From contig NZ_CP054585.1 of assembly GCF_003721435.2 (NCBI RefSeq), positions 1,054,001-1,118,000 of the forward strand: a stretch of 64,000 nucleotides of DNA, read 5' to 3'. Below are positions 23,706 through 32,482 of the stretch, piece by piece. Position numbers and translations under genes: made by a program. This DNA is from Halorubrum sp. CBA1229 (GTDB lineage: Archaea; Halobacteriota; Halobacteria; Halobacteriales; Haloferacaceae). The number at the start of each line of letters is the position of its first letter. Position 1 is the stretch's first letter. The notes beneath the pieces are model-generated. The model saw only the letters and a program-made list of their open reading frames with translations. It was not told the DNA's origin and searched no databases.

Positions 23706-24913
23706 TCCGTATCACCCCCGAAGTGGTCCTCCGGAAGCGCCTCGGCCGGGTCGTACGGGCGGTCCGCGAGGACGCATTTCGCCCCGTGTTCCGCCTCGGC
23801 GTCCACGACGCGCTCGGCGGGTTTCTCCAGACACGACTCCATCGCCTTCGGGCAGCGGTCGGCGAAGTAACACCGCTCGTCCATCTCGGAGTCGACCAGC
23901 CCGGGGACGTTCCCCTCGATCGGCTGGAGCCGCGGCCGCGGGTCCTCCAGGTCGGGGATCGAGCCCAGGAGCCCCTCGGTGTACGGGTGGACCGAGTCGT
24001 CGAACACCGCGTCGAGGGTCCCGCGCTCCACGACCTCGCCGGCGTACATCACGCAGACCCGGTCGCACATCTCCGCGATGACGCCGAGGTCGTGCGTGAT
24101 GAGAACGATGCTCATTCCACGGTCTTCCTGGACCTCTCGCAGGAGGTTGAGGATCTGCGCCTGGATGGTGACGTCGAGCGCGGTCGTCGGCTCGTCGGCG
24201 ATGAGCACGTCGGGCTCGCCGGCCAGCGCCTGCGCGATCATCGCCCGCTGGAGCATGCCGCCGGAGAACTCGCCGGGGTACTCGTCGACGCGCTCGGCGG
24301 GGTCGGGGATCCCGACCTGTTCGAGCAGCTCGATCGCCCGCTCGGTGCTCTCCTCGCTGGTGTAGCCGCGACCGGGGACGATCCCGTCGAGGAGGTACTG
24401 CCCGAGCCCGTACCCCTGCGTCCGCGACCGCGTCGACCGGGGGTTCGCGTTGGCGCGCCGCTGGACCTCGACCGCCTCGGCGATCTGCTCGCCGACCGTG
24501 ATCGAGGGGTTGAAGCTGCTCATCGGGTCCTGGAAGATGGTGCTGAACGACGGGCCGCGGAGCGACCGCCGGACGCGCGGCGGGACGGTCCGGAGGTCGA
24601 CGTGGTCGCCGTCGACGCCGACCGCGTCGGTCGCGCGGAACTCGTCGGCGAGGTCGGGGTTCCGGTACCAGATCTCCCCCTCCGTGATCCGGCCGGGCGA
24701 CTCGACGAGGTCGATGAGCGACAGCGCCGTCACCGACTTCCCGGAGCCCGACTCGCCGACGATCCCTAAGATTTCGTTGTCGCGGAGGTCGAACGAGACC
24801 GACTCGACCGCGTTGATCTGTCCCTCCTCGGTGAAAAAGCGGGTCGAGAGGTCCGACACCGAGAGCACGTCGTCGCTCCGCAGCGCGGCGTCGGCCCGCA
24901 CGCCCTGGCTCAT
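23702..24913 (-). CDS. dppD: Oligopeptide/dipeptide ABC transporter ATPase (DppD/OppD type)
   Basis: A 403-residue ABC ATPase with Walker A GESGSGKSVTALS, signature FSGGMLQRAMIAQAL and Walker B LIADEPTTALD. Its C-terminal part holds CYFADRCPKAMESC, the Cys-containing oligopeptide-transporter domain. An insertion between Walker A and the signature (about residues 140-170, Arg/Asn-rich) makes it longer than the usual 330 residues. It overlaps both neighbours by four bases and pairs with the dppF product as the ATPase dimer. Confidence 0.92.
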   Translation of the reverse strand: MSQGVRADAALRSDDVLSVSDLSTRFFTEEGQINAVESVSFDLRDNEILGIVGESGSGKSVTALSLIDLVESPGRITEGEIWYRNPDLADEFRATDAVGVDGDHVDLRTVPPRVRRSLRGPSFSTIFQDPMSSFNPSITVGEQIAEAVEVQRRANANPRSTRSRTQGYGLGQYLLDGIVPGRGYTSEESTERAIELLEQVGIPDPAERVDEYPGEFSGGMLQRAMIAQALAGEPDVLIADEPTTALDVTIQAQILNLLREVQEDRGMSIVLITHDLGVIAEMCDRVCVMYAGEVVERGTLDAVFDDSVHPYTEGLLGSIPDLEDPRPRLQPIEGNVPGLVDSEMDERCYFADRCPKAMESCLEKPAERVVDAEAEHGAKCVLADRPYDPAEALPEDHFGGDTE

Positions 24914-25929
24914 GCGGCACCCCCTTCACCCTCGATGCCCGGATCGAGCGAGTCGCGGAGCCAGTCGCCGAGCAGGTTGATCCCGATCACGGAGAACATG
25001 ATCGCGAGGCCGGGCAGCGACGCGATCCACCACTGCCCCGACGAGATGTAGTCGCGCCCCTGCGCGATGTCGAAGCCCCACGAGAGCGTCGTCCCGGAGA
25101 AGCCGAGGAACGACAGGGAGCTCTCCAAGAGGATGATCGCCGCCACCTGCACCGTCGCGAGGACGATGATCGGCGTGATGGCGTTCGGGAGGACGTGGTT
25201 CCAGATGATCGAGGTGTCGTCGGCCCCGAGCGCGCGGGAGGCCTTGACGTACTCCTGGCTGCGCAGGGAGAGCGCCTCCCCCCTGGCGACGCGGGCGAAC
25301 CACACCCAGTTGACGAGCCCGACGACGATCACCACGGTTATCGGTAACACGAAGCTCTCCGGCATCTCCGGCGCGAGCCCGGCGACGACGAAGGGGTCGG
25401 GGACGTTGATCGCCGCGCGCCCCCAGAGCCCGATGAGCGCGACGGCCAACACGAGCGACGGGAACGCGAGGCTGACGTCCGCGATCCGCATCAGGAGGTC
25501 GTCGGTCTTCCCGCGGTGGTAGCCCGCGAACAGCCCGACCGGGACGCCGACGAACGCCGCGAGGAGCGTCCCGAGCACGCCGACGACCAGCGAGGTCCGA
25601 GCGCCGTAGATGATCCGCGAGAGCATGTCGCGGCCGAGGCTGTCGGTGCCGAGCGGGTGCGCCGCGTCGGGGGTGACCTCGACGGTCTCGGTCACGGTCT
25701 GGATCTCCCCGTCGACCATCTGCGAGGTGGTCCGCTCGGTGGTCTCGCTGAAGCCGAGCGGCGGGAGCTCGCTCTGATCGAGCTGTTGGTCGGTCGGGTT
25801 GTGCGGCGCGAGAAACGGTGCGAACGCGGCGGTAAATAAGATTCCCACCACGAGCAGCAGGCCGATCTTCGCGAGCGCGCTGTTCCTGAACTCCTTCTTG
25901 AGATTACGGATGACACGTGCGGAAACCAT
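24910..25929 (-). CDS. dppC: Peptide-type ABC transporter permease (DppC/OppC type)
   Basis: A 339-residue permease starting MVSARVIRNLKKEF at ATG 25929; the longer open frame upstream is a shadow of dppB. One N-terminal helix (ALAKIGLLLVVGILFTAAFA) is followed by an extracellular loop of about 80 residues, then the five-helix BPD_transp_1 domain. The EAA loop reads VKASRALGADDTSIIWNHVL. The N-terminal DppC-type signature GTDSLGRDMLSRIIYGARTS is present in full. It overlaps dppB by one base. Confidence 0.9.
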   Translation of the reverse strand: MVSARVIRNLKKEFRNSALAKIGLLLVVGILFTAAFAPFLAPHNPTDQQLDQSELPPLGFSETTERTTSQMVDGEIQTVTETVEVTPDAAHPLGTDSLGRDMLSRIIYGARTSLVVGVLGTLLAAFVGVPVGLFAGYHRGKTDDLLMRIADVSLAFPSLVLAVALIGLWGRAAINVPDPFVVAGLAPEMPESFVLPITVVIVVGLVNWVWFARVARGEALSLRSQEYVKASRALGADDTSIIWNHVLPNAITPIIVLATVQVAAIILLESSLSFLGFSGTTLSWGFDIAQGRDYISSGQWWIASLPGLAIMFSVIGINLLGDWLRDSLDPGIEGEGGAA

Positions 25930-26921
25930 CAGTCGTTCACCACTTGGGGGTCGAGGTAGGCGTAGACGGCGTCGACGAGGACGTTCACGAGCACGAAGCT
26001 GGTGCCGATGACGATGAGGCTCCCCTGTAACACCGGCCAGTCGCGGCGGTTGATGCTGTCGATGACGAGGGTGCCGAGCCCGGGCCACGAGAACACCGCC
26101 TCGGTGATCACGGCGCCGCCGATCAACGTGCCGAGCTGGAGGCCGAGCACCGTGATCACCGGGATGAGCGTGTTCCGGAGCGCGTGCTTGTAGCGGACCA
26201 GCGTCTGCGGGAGCCCCTTGGCCCTGGCGGCCTGGACGTACCCCTTGCCGAGCTCGTCTAACATTCCGGAGCGGGTGAGCCGCGTGATGAGCGCCATGAA
26301 GTACGTCCCCAGGGCGATGGCGGGGAGCGTGATGTACGCGAGCCACGCGAGCAGCGTGCCGACGAACGGCTCCGACCCGATCACGGACAGCGCCACGTCG
26401 CCGACGTCGACGCCGCGACCGCTGGTGTTGAACACGTCGAACTCCACCGCGAAGATCAGGATGAGCATGATCCCGAGCCAGAAGTTCGGCGTGCTGATCC
26501 CCCCGAGCGAGAACAGCGTCGCGCCGTAGTCGACCGGCTGATTGCGACGGGTCGCGCTGAGCACGCCGAGAGGGATCGAGAGCACGATGGCGACGATACT
26601 CGCGGCGAGCGCGAGCTCCACGGTCGCCGGCAGCCGCGAGAACACGAGCCCGACGACGTCCTGTCCGCGGATGTAAGAAAAGCCCATGTCGCCGCGGAGC
26701 AGGTCGAAGATGTACTGCCCGTACTGGACGTACAGCGGTTGGTCTAAGCCGAGCTCCGCGGCGATCGCCCGACGGGTCTCCTGGCTCGCGTCGAGCGGGG
26801 CGACCGCGTTGATCGCGCTGCCCGGCGTGACGAACCGGAGCGCGAACACGACGGTGACGACGCCCCAGACGACGCCGAGCCCCTGGAGGCTTCTTTTGAG
26901 TACGAATCTACCGAATGACAT
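25929..26921 (-). CDS. dppB: Peptide-type ABC transporter permease (DppB/OppB type)
   Basis: A 330-residue permease of the DppB family. It has the typical first helix and loop with TPGSAINAV, LGLDQPLYVQYGQY and RGDMGFSYI. Six membrane segments follow, with the EAA loop reading YVQAARAKGLPQTLVRYKHA. It forms the membrane channel with the dppC product. The gene starts 29 bases after the solute-binding protein gene, with a TTATAA stretch in that gap (26920-26926). Confidence 0.9.
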   Translation of the reverse strand: MSFGRFVLKRSLQGLGVVWGVVTVVFALRFVTPGSAINAVAPLDASQETRRAIAAELGLDQPLYVQYGQYIFDLLRGDMGFSYIRGQDVVGLVFSRLPATVELALAASIVAIVLSIPLGVLSATRRNQPVDYGATLFSLGGISTPNFWLGIMLILIFAVEFDVFNTSGRGVDVGDVALSVIGSEPFVGTLLAWLAYITLPAIALGTYFMALITRLTRSGMLDELGKGYVQAARAKGLPQTLVRYKHALRNTLIPVITVLGLQLGTLIGGAVITEAVFSWPGLGTLVIDSINRRDWPVLQGSLIVIGTSFVLVNVLVDAVYAYLDPQVVND

Positions 26922-26950
26922 TTATAACTGTGTGAGACGGTCGGCGCGCG

Positions 26951-28576
26951 TTACTGGCGGGTAGCCGTGTCGGGGTCGATGAACTCGTCGCTCCGCGGCT
27001 CCCACGAGATGTCGCTGGAGACGCCGTAGACGCTGAACTGCTGGTGCATGAACACCCACGGCGCGAGGTCGTGAGCGAGCTGGTTCGCCTCCTGGAGGAT
27101 GTCGACGCGCTCGTCGGGGTCCTGAGTCGCCTCCGCGTCGTCCATGAGTTGGTCGAGCTCCTCGTTCTCGAGGATCGTGAGCGCGCCCTCCGTGGTCATG
27201 AGCGGGGTGATCGTCTGACTCCCGTCGAACTCGCCGTTCCCCCAGCCGAGGAGGTTGAAGTGCGGCTTGTCCTCGATGTTCCCGGTCGTGATGTCCTGGA
27301 CGAGCGAGGAGAACTCGCGCTGTTCGAGCTCGCAGGAGACGTTCGACAGCGAGTCGATCTGGCTCGCCGCCGCCTGCGCGATCTCCACGTCGCCGAGGTA
27401 GCGACCGATCGGCGTCTGGAGCGTGATCTCGACGCCCGCGTGGCCGGACTCCTCGACGAGCCGCTCCGCCTCGTCGGGGTCGTAGGGGTACGGCTCGATG
27501 TCGGGGTTGTAGCCGACGTGGCCCTCGAGGGTCGGCTGTCCGGTGATGTTCCCGAAGCCGTTGAGGACGTTCTCGATGATGCTCTCGACGTCGACGGCGT
27601 GGTTCATCGCCTGCCGGAACTGCTGGCTGGAGAACGGCTCGACGTCGTAGCGCATCTGGAGGAAGATGATCCGCGCGCTGGGCACAGAGTTGATCCCGGC
27701 GACGTCGGAGCTCTCGACGCGCGACACCTCCTGCGGCGGGACGTTGGTCACGATGTCCGTCTCCTCGGCGAGCAGGCGGTTCACGCGCGTGCTCGACTCG
27801 CTGGAGGCCTCCATCGTGAGCTCGTCGACGGGGACGTCGCCGTCCCAGTAGTCCTCGTACGGCTCGTAGACGACCTGGTTCCCGGAGTCGTACTCGGTGA
27901 CCATGAACGGCCCGGTGCCGTTCGTGTTCCGGTTGATGTAGTTACCGTCGTTCTCCTCGACCCACGACTGCTGCATGACCGGGCCGTTCGTCGCGAACAG
28001 CTGGAAGGCGATCGGGTTGAACCCCTCGAACGAGACCGTCACCTCGCCGTCGCCGGCGACGACCTCGGTGACCGACCCGAGGTCGTTCGACTGCGGGCTG
28101 GCGATGCCGACGTCCTCGAAGACGATCCGCCGGATGCTGAATCGGACGTCCTCGGCCGTCACCGGGTCGCCGTTGTGGAAGGTGGTGTCGCGGAGCGTGA
28201 ACCGGACGCTGCCGTCCTCGGTGCGCTCCCAGTCGGTGGCGAGCCCGGCGATGATGCCCCCCTCCTTGTCGCGGTCGAGCAGACCCTCGTACACCTGGCC
28301 GACGATGATCTCCGTGTTCGTCTCCGCGTGGTCCTGCGGGTCGAGCCCGGAGTCCATCTGGCCCATGGTGACGCCGAGCTCGAAGGCGTCGTCGCCGCCG
28401 TCGGAGCCGTCCGAACCGTCCATCCCGTCGGAGCCGTCCGAGCCGTCGGAGCCGTCCGAACCGTCCGACCCGTCACCGCCGTCGCCGGAACAGCCGGCGA
28501 GGCCGACCGCGGCCGCGGTGCCGGCGTACGTGAGCATCGTCCGCCTGTTGACGTGAGTGTCGTTGTCAGGACTCAT
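26951..28576 (-). CDS. dppA: Peptide-type solute-binding lipoprotein (SBP family 5)
   Basis: A 541-residue periplasm-equivalent binding protein. The N-terminus has a twin-Arg motif (NRRTMLTYAG) followed by the lipobox LAGC, typical of haloarchaeal Tat-exported lipoproteins. The Cys is followed by a flexible linker of GSD and GGD repeats (about residues 31-62). Family 5 signatures include YEGLLDRDKEGGIIAGLA and the FTLRDTTFHNGDPVTAEDV stretch. It is the first gene of the transporter operon and probably the most expressed. Substrate is uncertain: peptides, nickel or other small ligands. Confidence 0.92.
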   Translation of the reverse strand: MSPDNDTHVNRRTMLTYAGTAAAVGLAGCSGDGGDGSDGSDGSDGSDGSDGMDGSDGSDGGDDAFELGVTMGQMDSGLDPQDHAETNTEIIVGQVYEGLLDRDKEGGIIAGLATDWERTEDGSVRFTLRDTTFHNGDPVTAEDVRFSIRRIVFEDVGIASPQSNDLGSVTEVVAGDGEVTVSFEGFNPIAFQLFATNGPVMQQSWVEENDGNYINRNTNGTGPFMVTEYDSGNQVVYEPYEDYWDGDVPVDELTMEASSESSTRVNRLLAEETDIVTNVPPQEVSRVESSDVAGINSVPSARIIFLQMRYDVEPFSSQQFRQAMNHAVDVESIIENVLNGFGNITGQPTLEGHVGYNPDIEPYPYDPDEAERLVEESGHAGVEITLQTPIGRYLGDVEIAQAAASQIDSLSNVSCELEQREFSSLVQDITTGNIEDKPHFNLLGWGNGEFDGSQTITPLMTTEGALTILENEELDQLMDDAEATQDPDERVDILQEANQLAHDLAPWVFMHQQFSVYGVSSDISWEPRSDEFIDPDTATRQ

Positions 28577-28702
28577 AGGCTATCTCATACGAGGGATCGT
28601 TATGAACCTAACGACGCGAACCCCGCCGCCGGCCGTCACGCCTCCCGATTTCTGTCACGGTGACTGGACAAGTATTTACGAGGCGAACGGGTCCACGGGG
28701 AC

Positions 28703-29161
28703 ATGCGACGGACGGATCCGGGCGAGCGCTGGGGTGACGTGGTCGCCGACAGCGACGCGACGGCGGCGGAGTACCGCGACCGGGGCTGGACGGCGGTCGC
28801 CGCCCACCCCGGCGACGTGAACCCGGTCGCCGACGCGGCGCGGGTCGACGTGTTGCTCCCCGGCTCGGAGTTCGAGGAGGCGAACGCGCTCGTCGGCGAC
28901 GCGGAGATCGACGCGGTCCGGGTGTACGCCGCCGCGGGCGAGGGGGTCGAGTACCGCCTCGTCGTCGCGGAGGACGACGACGCTGCGGTCGCCGTCTGCG
29001 TGCCGACGTACCTCGGCACCGACGAGTTCGAGGTCCTCCGGGCGGCGGCCGACGCCGCGGGCGCACTCACGGTCCGGCTCCGCCCGCTCGACGACCGGGA
29101 TGTCGTCGAGATCGACGTGACCGACCCGGCGGTCTTCTTCGACGAGCCGGCCGACGCCTGA
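28703..29161 (+). CDS. Conserved-looking haloarchaeal protein, function unknown
   Basis: A 152-residue soluble acidic protein starting MRRTDPGERWGDVVAD. The alternation of strands and helices (GWTAVAAHPGDVNPV, AVRVYAAAGEGVEYRLVVAE) suggests a compact alpha/beta domain with no obvious catalytic motif. Host-like codon use and a downstream stop before an intergenic promoter region support a real gene. Similar proteins occur as uncharacterised haloarchaeal families. It is divergent from the dpp operon. Confidence 0.7.
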   Translation: MRRTDPGERWGDVVADSDATAAEYRDRGWTAVAAHPGDVNPVADAARVDVLLPGSEFEEANALVGDAEIDAVRVYAAAGEGVEYRLVVAEDDDAAVAVCVPTYLGTDEFEVLRAAADAAGALTVRLRPLDDRDVVEIDVTDPAVFFDEPADA

Positions 29162-29230
29162 GTTCGTTCCGCCCGGCCCGGCGACCGGGTCGGAATCGGT
29201 ATCCACCTTCTCGTCACGAGCGTGTCAACC

Positions 29231-29244
29231 ACACACATGTGTAT
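29231..29244. promoter_or_regulatory. Putative operator upstream of the HTH-PRT regulator gene
   Basis: ACACACATGTGTAT is a near palindrome whose halves match those of the site at 30104-30119. It ends about 24 bases before the TATA-like box TATTCATA (29268-29275). The shared motif and matched spacing suggest control by the regulator encoded just downstream. Confidence 0.45.
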
Positions 29245-29267
29245 TTCGGAGTGAGAACACTTCGACG

Positions 29268-29275
29268 TATTCATA
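29268..29275 (+). promoter_or_regulatory. TATA-like box of the HTH-PRT regulator gene
   Basis: TATTCATA lies about 24-31 bases before the ATG at 29299, consistent with a leaderless transcript. Confidence 0.4.
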
Positions 29276-29298
29276 CTTGTGCGATCACGATCATCGTC

Positions 29299-30012
29299 AT
29301 GAACCGAGCAGAGAAGGCGGCCCTCCAGCTGCAGGCGGTCGCCGTGTTGCGGATGCTAAAAGAGACGCGAACGTACGAGGAGCTCTCCGAGGTGACCGGG
29401 CTCCCGTCGGGCGATTTAAACCGGTACGTGAACGGGCACGTCCTGCCCGGCGCCGACCGGGCGAGCGAGGTCGTCGAGGCGGTCGGACGCGAAGCGCTCG
29501 CCGACGAGCTGGTCGCCCGCGTCGAGTTCGACGAGGAGGGGTACGTCGACAACTCCGGCGTCGTCTTCGACCAGTCGTTCCTCGACCTGGTCGCTCCGGT
29601 CGCCGCGGAGACGTTCGAGTTCGAGTCGCCCGACGTCGTCCTCACCGCCGCCACCGACGGGATCACCCTCGGCGCGGCGATGGCCTCCTTCTTCGACGCC
29701 CGGCTCGCCTACGCCAAGAAGTCGAAGGAGACCGCGGTCGAGGAGTTCATCGAGTCGCGCCAGCGGCTCGCCTCCGGGATCGAGCTCACCTACTACCTCC
29801 CCGCCAGCGCGATCGACGCCGGCGACACCGTCCTCGTCGTCGACGACCTGATCCGGTCGGGCGAAACGCAGGAGCTCCTCCTCGACATCGCCCTCCAAGC
29901 CGACGCCCACGTCACCGGCGTGTTCACCCTCATCGCCGTCGGCGACGAGGGGATGGAACGCGCGCGTGAGATCACCGACGCCCCGGTCGGCGCGCTGACG
30001 ACGTTCGAGTAG
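29299..30012 (+). CDS. HTH-phosphoribosyltransferase regulator (probable purine regulator)
   Basis: A 237-residue protein from ATG 29299. Residues about 1-60 look like a helix-turn-helix (TYEELSEVTGLPSGDLNRYVNG). Residues about 70-237 form a type I phosphoribosyltransferase fold with the PRPP loop VLVVDDLIRSGET at about 178-190. Fused HTH-PRT proteins such as PurR and GfcR use the PRT domain to sense PRPP or nucleotides. The gene precedes an AzgA-like purine permease, and both promoters share a palindrome, so control of purine uptake is inferred. A salvage enzyme is the alternative. GfcR is a related architecture, but identity with it is not claimed. Confidence 0.8.
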   Translation: MNRAEKAALQLQAVAVLRMLKETRTYEELSEVTGLPSGDLNRYVNGHVLPGADRASEVVEAVGREALADELVARVEFDEEGYVDNSGVVFDQSFLDLVAPVAAETFEFESPDVVLTAATDGITLGAAMASFFDARLAYAKKSKETAVEEFIESRQRLASGIELTYYLPASAIDAGDTVLVVDDLIRSGETQELLLDIALQADAHVTGVFTLIAVGDEGMERAREITDAPVGALTTFE

Positions 30013-30103
30013 GCGCGCACTCGCCGGTGAGCGAGCGTTCTCGCGACGAGTAGGCACGTTCGCGCATTTTACTCGGACTATTGACTGCTTTTTCGCCGGA
30101 TTC

Positions 30104-30119
30104 ATACACATTCGTGTAT
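30104..30119. promoter_or_regulatory. Putative operator upstream of the purine permease gene
   Basis: ATACACATTCGTGTAT has perfect 6-base arms (ATACAC/GTGTAT) around a 4-base spacer. It ends 25 bases before the TATA-like box CTTATTA (30144-30150), almost the same distance as at the regulator's own promoter. Such an upstream position suits an activator better than a repressor. Confidence 0.5.
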
Positions 30120-30143
30120 ATTTCTCGCGGGCGTTCAGCAAGG

Positions 30144-30150
30144 CTTATTA
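30144..30150 (+). promoter_or_regulatory. TATA-like box of the purine permease gene
   Basis: CTTATTA lies about 30 bases before the ATG at 30180. The transcript would have a very short or no leader. Confidence 0.4.
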
Positions 30151-30179
30151 CTCGATCGCGAGGTAGCCACACCTGTTCA

Positions 30180-31559
30180 ATGGGGCTTACAGACACGCTG
30201 GCTGCCCGGTTCGACGTGGCGGCGCACGACTCCGACGTCCGTACGGAGCTGGTCGCGGGGCTCACCACCTTCCTCGCGATGTCGTACATCATCGTCGTGA
30301 ACCCGTTCATCCTCGCCGAGGCGATCCAGATCCCCGGCTACGAGTTCTTCGAGGTGGTCCAGATGATCGCCATCGCGACGATCCTCTCGTCCGCCCTCGC
30401 AACGCTGGTGATGGCGCTGTACGCCAACCGCCCGTTCGGGCTCGCGCCCGGGCTCGGGCTCAACGCCTTCTTCGCGTTCACCGTCGTGCTCGGGCTGGGG
30501 ATCCCGTGGCAGACGGCCCTCGCCGCAGTGTTCGTGGAAGGGGTTCTGTTCATGCTCCTCACCGCGGTCGGCGCCCGCGAGTACGTCATCCGGCTGTTCC
30601 CCGAGCCGGTGAAGCGCTCTGTCGGGGCGGGTATCGGCCTGTTCCTGCTGTTCATCGGCTTCCAGGAGCTCCAGATAGTCGTCCCCGACGACGCGACGCT
30701 CGTCACGCTCGGCGGGATCTTCGGGAACCCGTGGGCGATCTTAGGGCTCCTCGGGCTCGTGTTCACCTTCGGCCTCTGGGCGCGCGGGGTCACGGGCTCG
30801 ATCGTGATCGGCATCCTGACGACCTCCGTCGTGGGGTGGGGGCTCACCTTCGCCGGATTCTTCGAGCGCGGCACGGTCACGCCGGAGACGCTCCCGAGCG
30901 CCCAGTACGACATCTCGCCGCTCGCGGGGGCGTTCGTCGAGGGACTGGGGCAGATCGAACCGCTCACGTTCGTCCTGGTCGTGTTCACGTTCTTCTTCGT
31001 CGACTTCTTCGACACCGCCGGGACGCTCATCGGCGTCTCGCAGTTCGGCGACTTCCTCGACGAGGACGGCGACCTCCCTGACATGGACAAGCCGCTGATG
31101 GCCGACGCGGTGGGGACGACCGCCGGCGCGATGCTCGGCACCTCCACGGTGACGACGTACATCGAGTCGTCGACCGGCGTCGAGGAGGGCGGCCGCACCG
31201 GCCTGACCGCGCTCGTCGTCGCGCTGCTGTTCGTCGCGTCGCTCGCGGTGATCCCGGTCGTCGCCGCCATCCCGGAGTACGCCTCCTTCATCGCGCTGAT
31301 CGTCGTCGGCGTGATGATGCTGCAGGGGCTCGTCGAGGTCGACTGGTCGGACCCGGCGTGGGCGGTCTCCGCGGGGCTCACGGTCACCGTGATGCCGTTC
31401 GCGTACTCGATCGCCGACGGACTGGCGGCCGGCATCGTCGCCTACCCGCTGATCAAGGTCGCGGTCGGCGAGTACGACGAGGTCGCGCTCGGCCAGTACG
31501 TCATCGCGGCGCTGCTGGTGCTCTACTACGTGCTGCAGACGCGCGGCGTCATTCTGTAG
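30180..31559 (+). CDS. NCS2-family purine permease, AzgA-like
   Basis: A 459-residue integral membrane protein with about 12-14 hydrophobic segments. The start ATG 30180 (MGLTDTLAARFDV) is chosen over upstream in-frame codons because the upstream part covers the promoter region. AzgA-type features are the early ELVAGLTTFLAMSYIIVVNP, APGLGLNAFFAFTVV, and DFFDTAGTLIGVSQ with its conserved acidic residues in the substrate region. These proteins import adenine, guanine or hypoxanthine with protons. The regulator gene next door supports a purine role. Confidence 0.9.
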   Translation: MGLTDTLAARFDVAAHDSDVRTELVAGLTTFLAMSYIIVVNPFILAEAIQIPGYEFFEVVQMIAIATILSSALATLVMALYANRPFGLAPGLGLNAFFAFTVVLGLGIPWQTALAAVFVEGVLFMLLTAVGAREYVIRLFPEPVKRSVGAGIGLFLLFIGFQELQIVVPDDATLVTLGGIFGNPWAILGLLGLVFTFGLWARGVTGSIVIGILTTSVVGWGLTFAGFFERGTVTPETLPSAQYDISPLAGAFVEGLGQIEPLTFVLVVFTFFFVDFFDTAGTLIGVSQFGDFLDEDGDLPDMDKPLMADAVGTTAGAMLGTSTVTTYIESSTGVEEGGRTGLTALVVALLFVASLAVIPVVAAIPEYASFIALIVVGVMMLQGLVEVDWSDPAWAVSAGLTVTVMPFAYSIADGLAAGIVAYPLIKVAVGEYDEVALGQYVIAALLVLYYVLQTRGVIL

Positions 31560-31633
31560 GCCGAACGCCGCCCGTGCGCGCCGCGCGCACCGTCCGCCGT
31601 ACTTCTTTACGCGTCTACGCCTAAGGGAGGGTG

Positions 31634-31888
31634 ATGACGGATCTGACGCTCTACGAACTGGAGGGCTGCCCGTACTGCGCGAAAGTGAAGACCAAGCTCG
31701 CCGAGCTCGACCTCGAGTACGAGTCGGTGATGGTGCCGCGCTCGCACGGCGAGCGCACCGAGGTCGAGGCGGTCAGCGGCCAGACCGGCGTGCCCGTCCT
31801 CGTCGACGAGGCCAACGGGATCGAGGGGATGTCCGAGAGCGACGACATCGTCGAGTACCTGGACGAGACGTACGGAAACGCGAGCTGA
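31634..31888 (+). CDS. Glutaredoxin-like thioredoxin-fold protein
   Basis: An 84-residue single thioredoxin-fold domain (ATG 31634; an overlapping GTG at 31631 is less likely because GGAGG at 31626-31630 sits too close to it). The redox motif CPYC is at residues 12-15 and the cis-Pro segment TGVPVLVDE at about 55-63. ESDDIVEYLDETYG is typical of GST N-terminal/glutaredoxin relatives. It probably acts in thiol-disulfide exchange; haloarchaea use gamma-glutamylcysteine rather than glutathione. Confidence 0.88.
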   Translation: MTDLTLYELEGCPYCAKVKTKLAELDLEYESVMVPRSHGERTEVEAVSGQTGVPVLVDEANGIEGMSESDDIVEYLDETYGNAS

Positions 31889-31984
31889 GGCGGGAGCGAC
31901 GGACCGCCGTCGGGCGGCGGCAGTCGGCTCTCAGACGGCGTTCCGCGGTCCCGATCGCGAGGCTATTTATCCGGCGGTCGCCAC

Positions 31985-32452
31985 GTGCCCAGCGTGCGAC
32001 TCGTCCACCGCAGTGAGCGGCTCGAAGACGGCTCGGGGGTCGAAGAGGGCTCGGAGATCGGTGACGGCTCGGGAGTCGGTGACGGCTCGGGAGCCGACGA
32101 CGCCACCGAGGCGACCGCCGACGCCGACCGCGAGCCGACCGTCCTCGCCGCCGACGTCGAGGTCGCCCGGTCGACGCTCGAACAGGGCCGCGGCCTGATG
32201 TTCAGGCGCTCCGTCCCCGACGGCTACGCCCTCGTGTTCCCGTTCGACGGGGCCGACACGCAGTGGCTCCACATGCTGTTCGTCCCGTTCGCGATCGACG
32301 CGCTGTGGCTCGTCGACGGCGAGGTGCGGAAGCGGAAGCGGCTCGCCCCGTTCGTCGGGCTGGGACGCGGGCGGGCGGACACGGTCGTCGAGCTCCCCGC
32401 GGGCGCCGCCGACGGCGTCAGCGTCGGCGACGAGGTCCGGCTCGTCGAGTGA
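31985..32452 (+). CDS. DUF192 family protein
   Basis: A 155-residue protein. The DUF192 core is recognisable from VEVARSTLEQGRGLMFRRSV through ALVFPF, QWLHMLFVPFAIDALWLVDG, to VELPAG and GDEVRL. Many DUF192 proteins are exported, but here there is no clear signal peptide. Residues about 12-45 are a Gly/Asp/Ser-rich insertion built from short repeats (GDGSGVGDGSG), which is unusual for the family. The GTG start at 31985 follows a CTATTTAT TATA-like box (31962-31969), and a later start inside the repeat cannot be excluded. The function of DUF192 is unknown. Confidence 0.82.
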   Translation: MPSVRLVHRSERLEDGSGVEEGSEIGDGSGVGDGSGADDATEATADADREPTVLAADVEVARSTLEQGRGLMFRRSVPDGYALVFPFDGADTQWLHMLFVPFAIDALWLVDGEVRKRKRLAPFVGLGRGRADTVVELPAGAADGVSVGDEVRLVE

Positions 32453-32482
32453 GGGGATCGACGGCCCTGAACGGGTCGAATC

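Noticed and set aside
28395-28490. Repeat in the solute-binding protein as a CRISPR-like array
   Set aside because: The short 9-base units encode the GSD linker of the lipoprotein and have no spacers.
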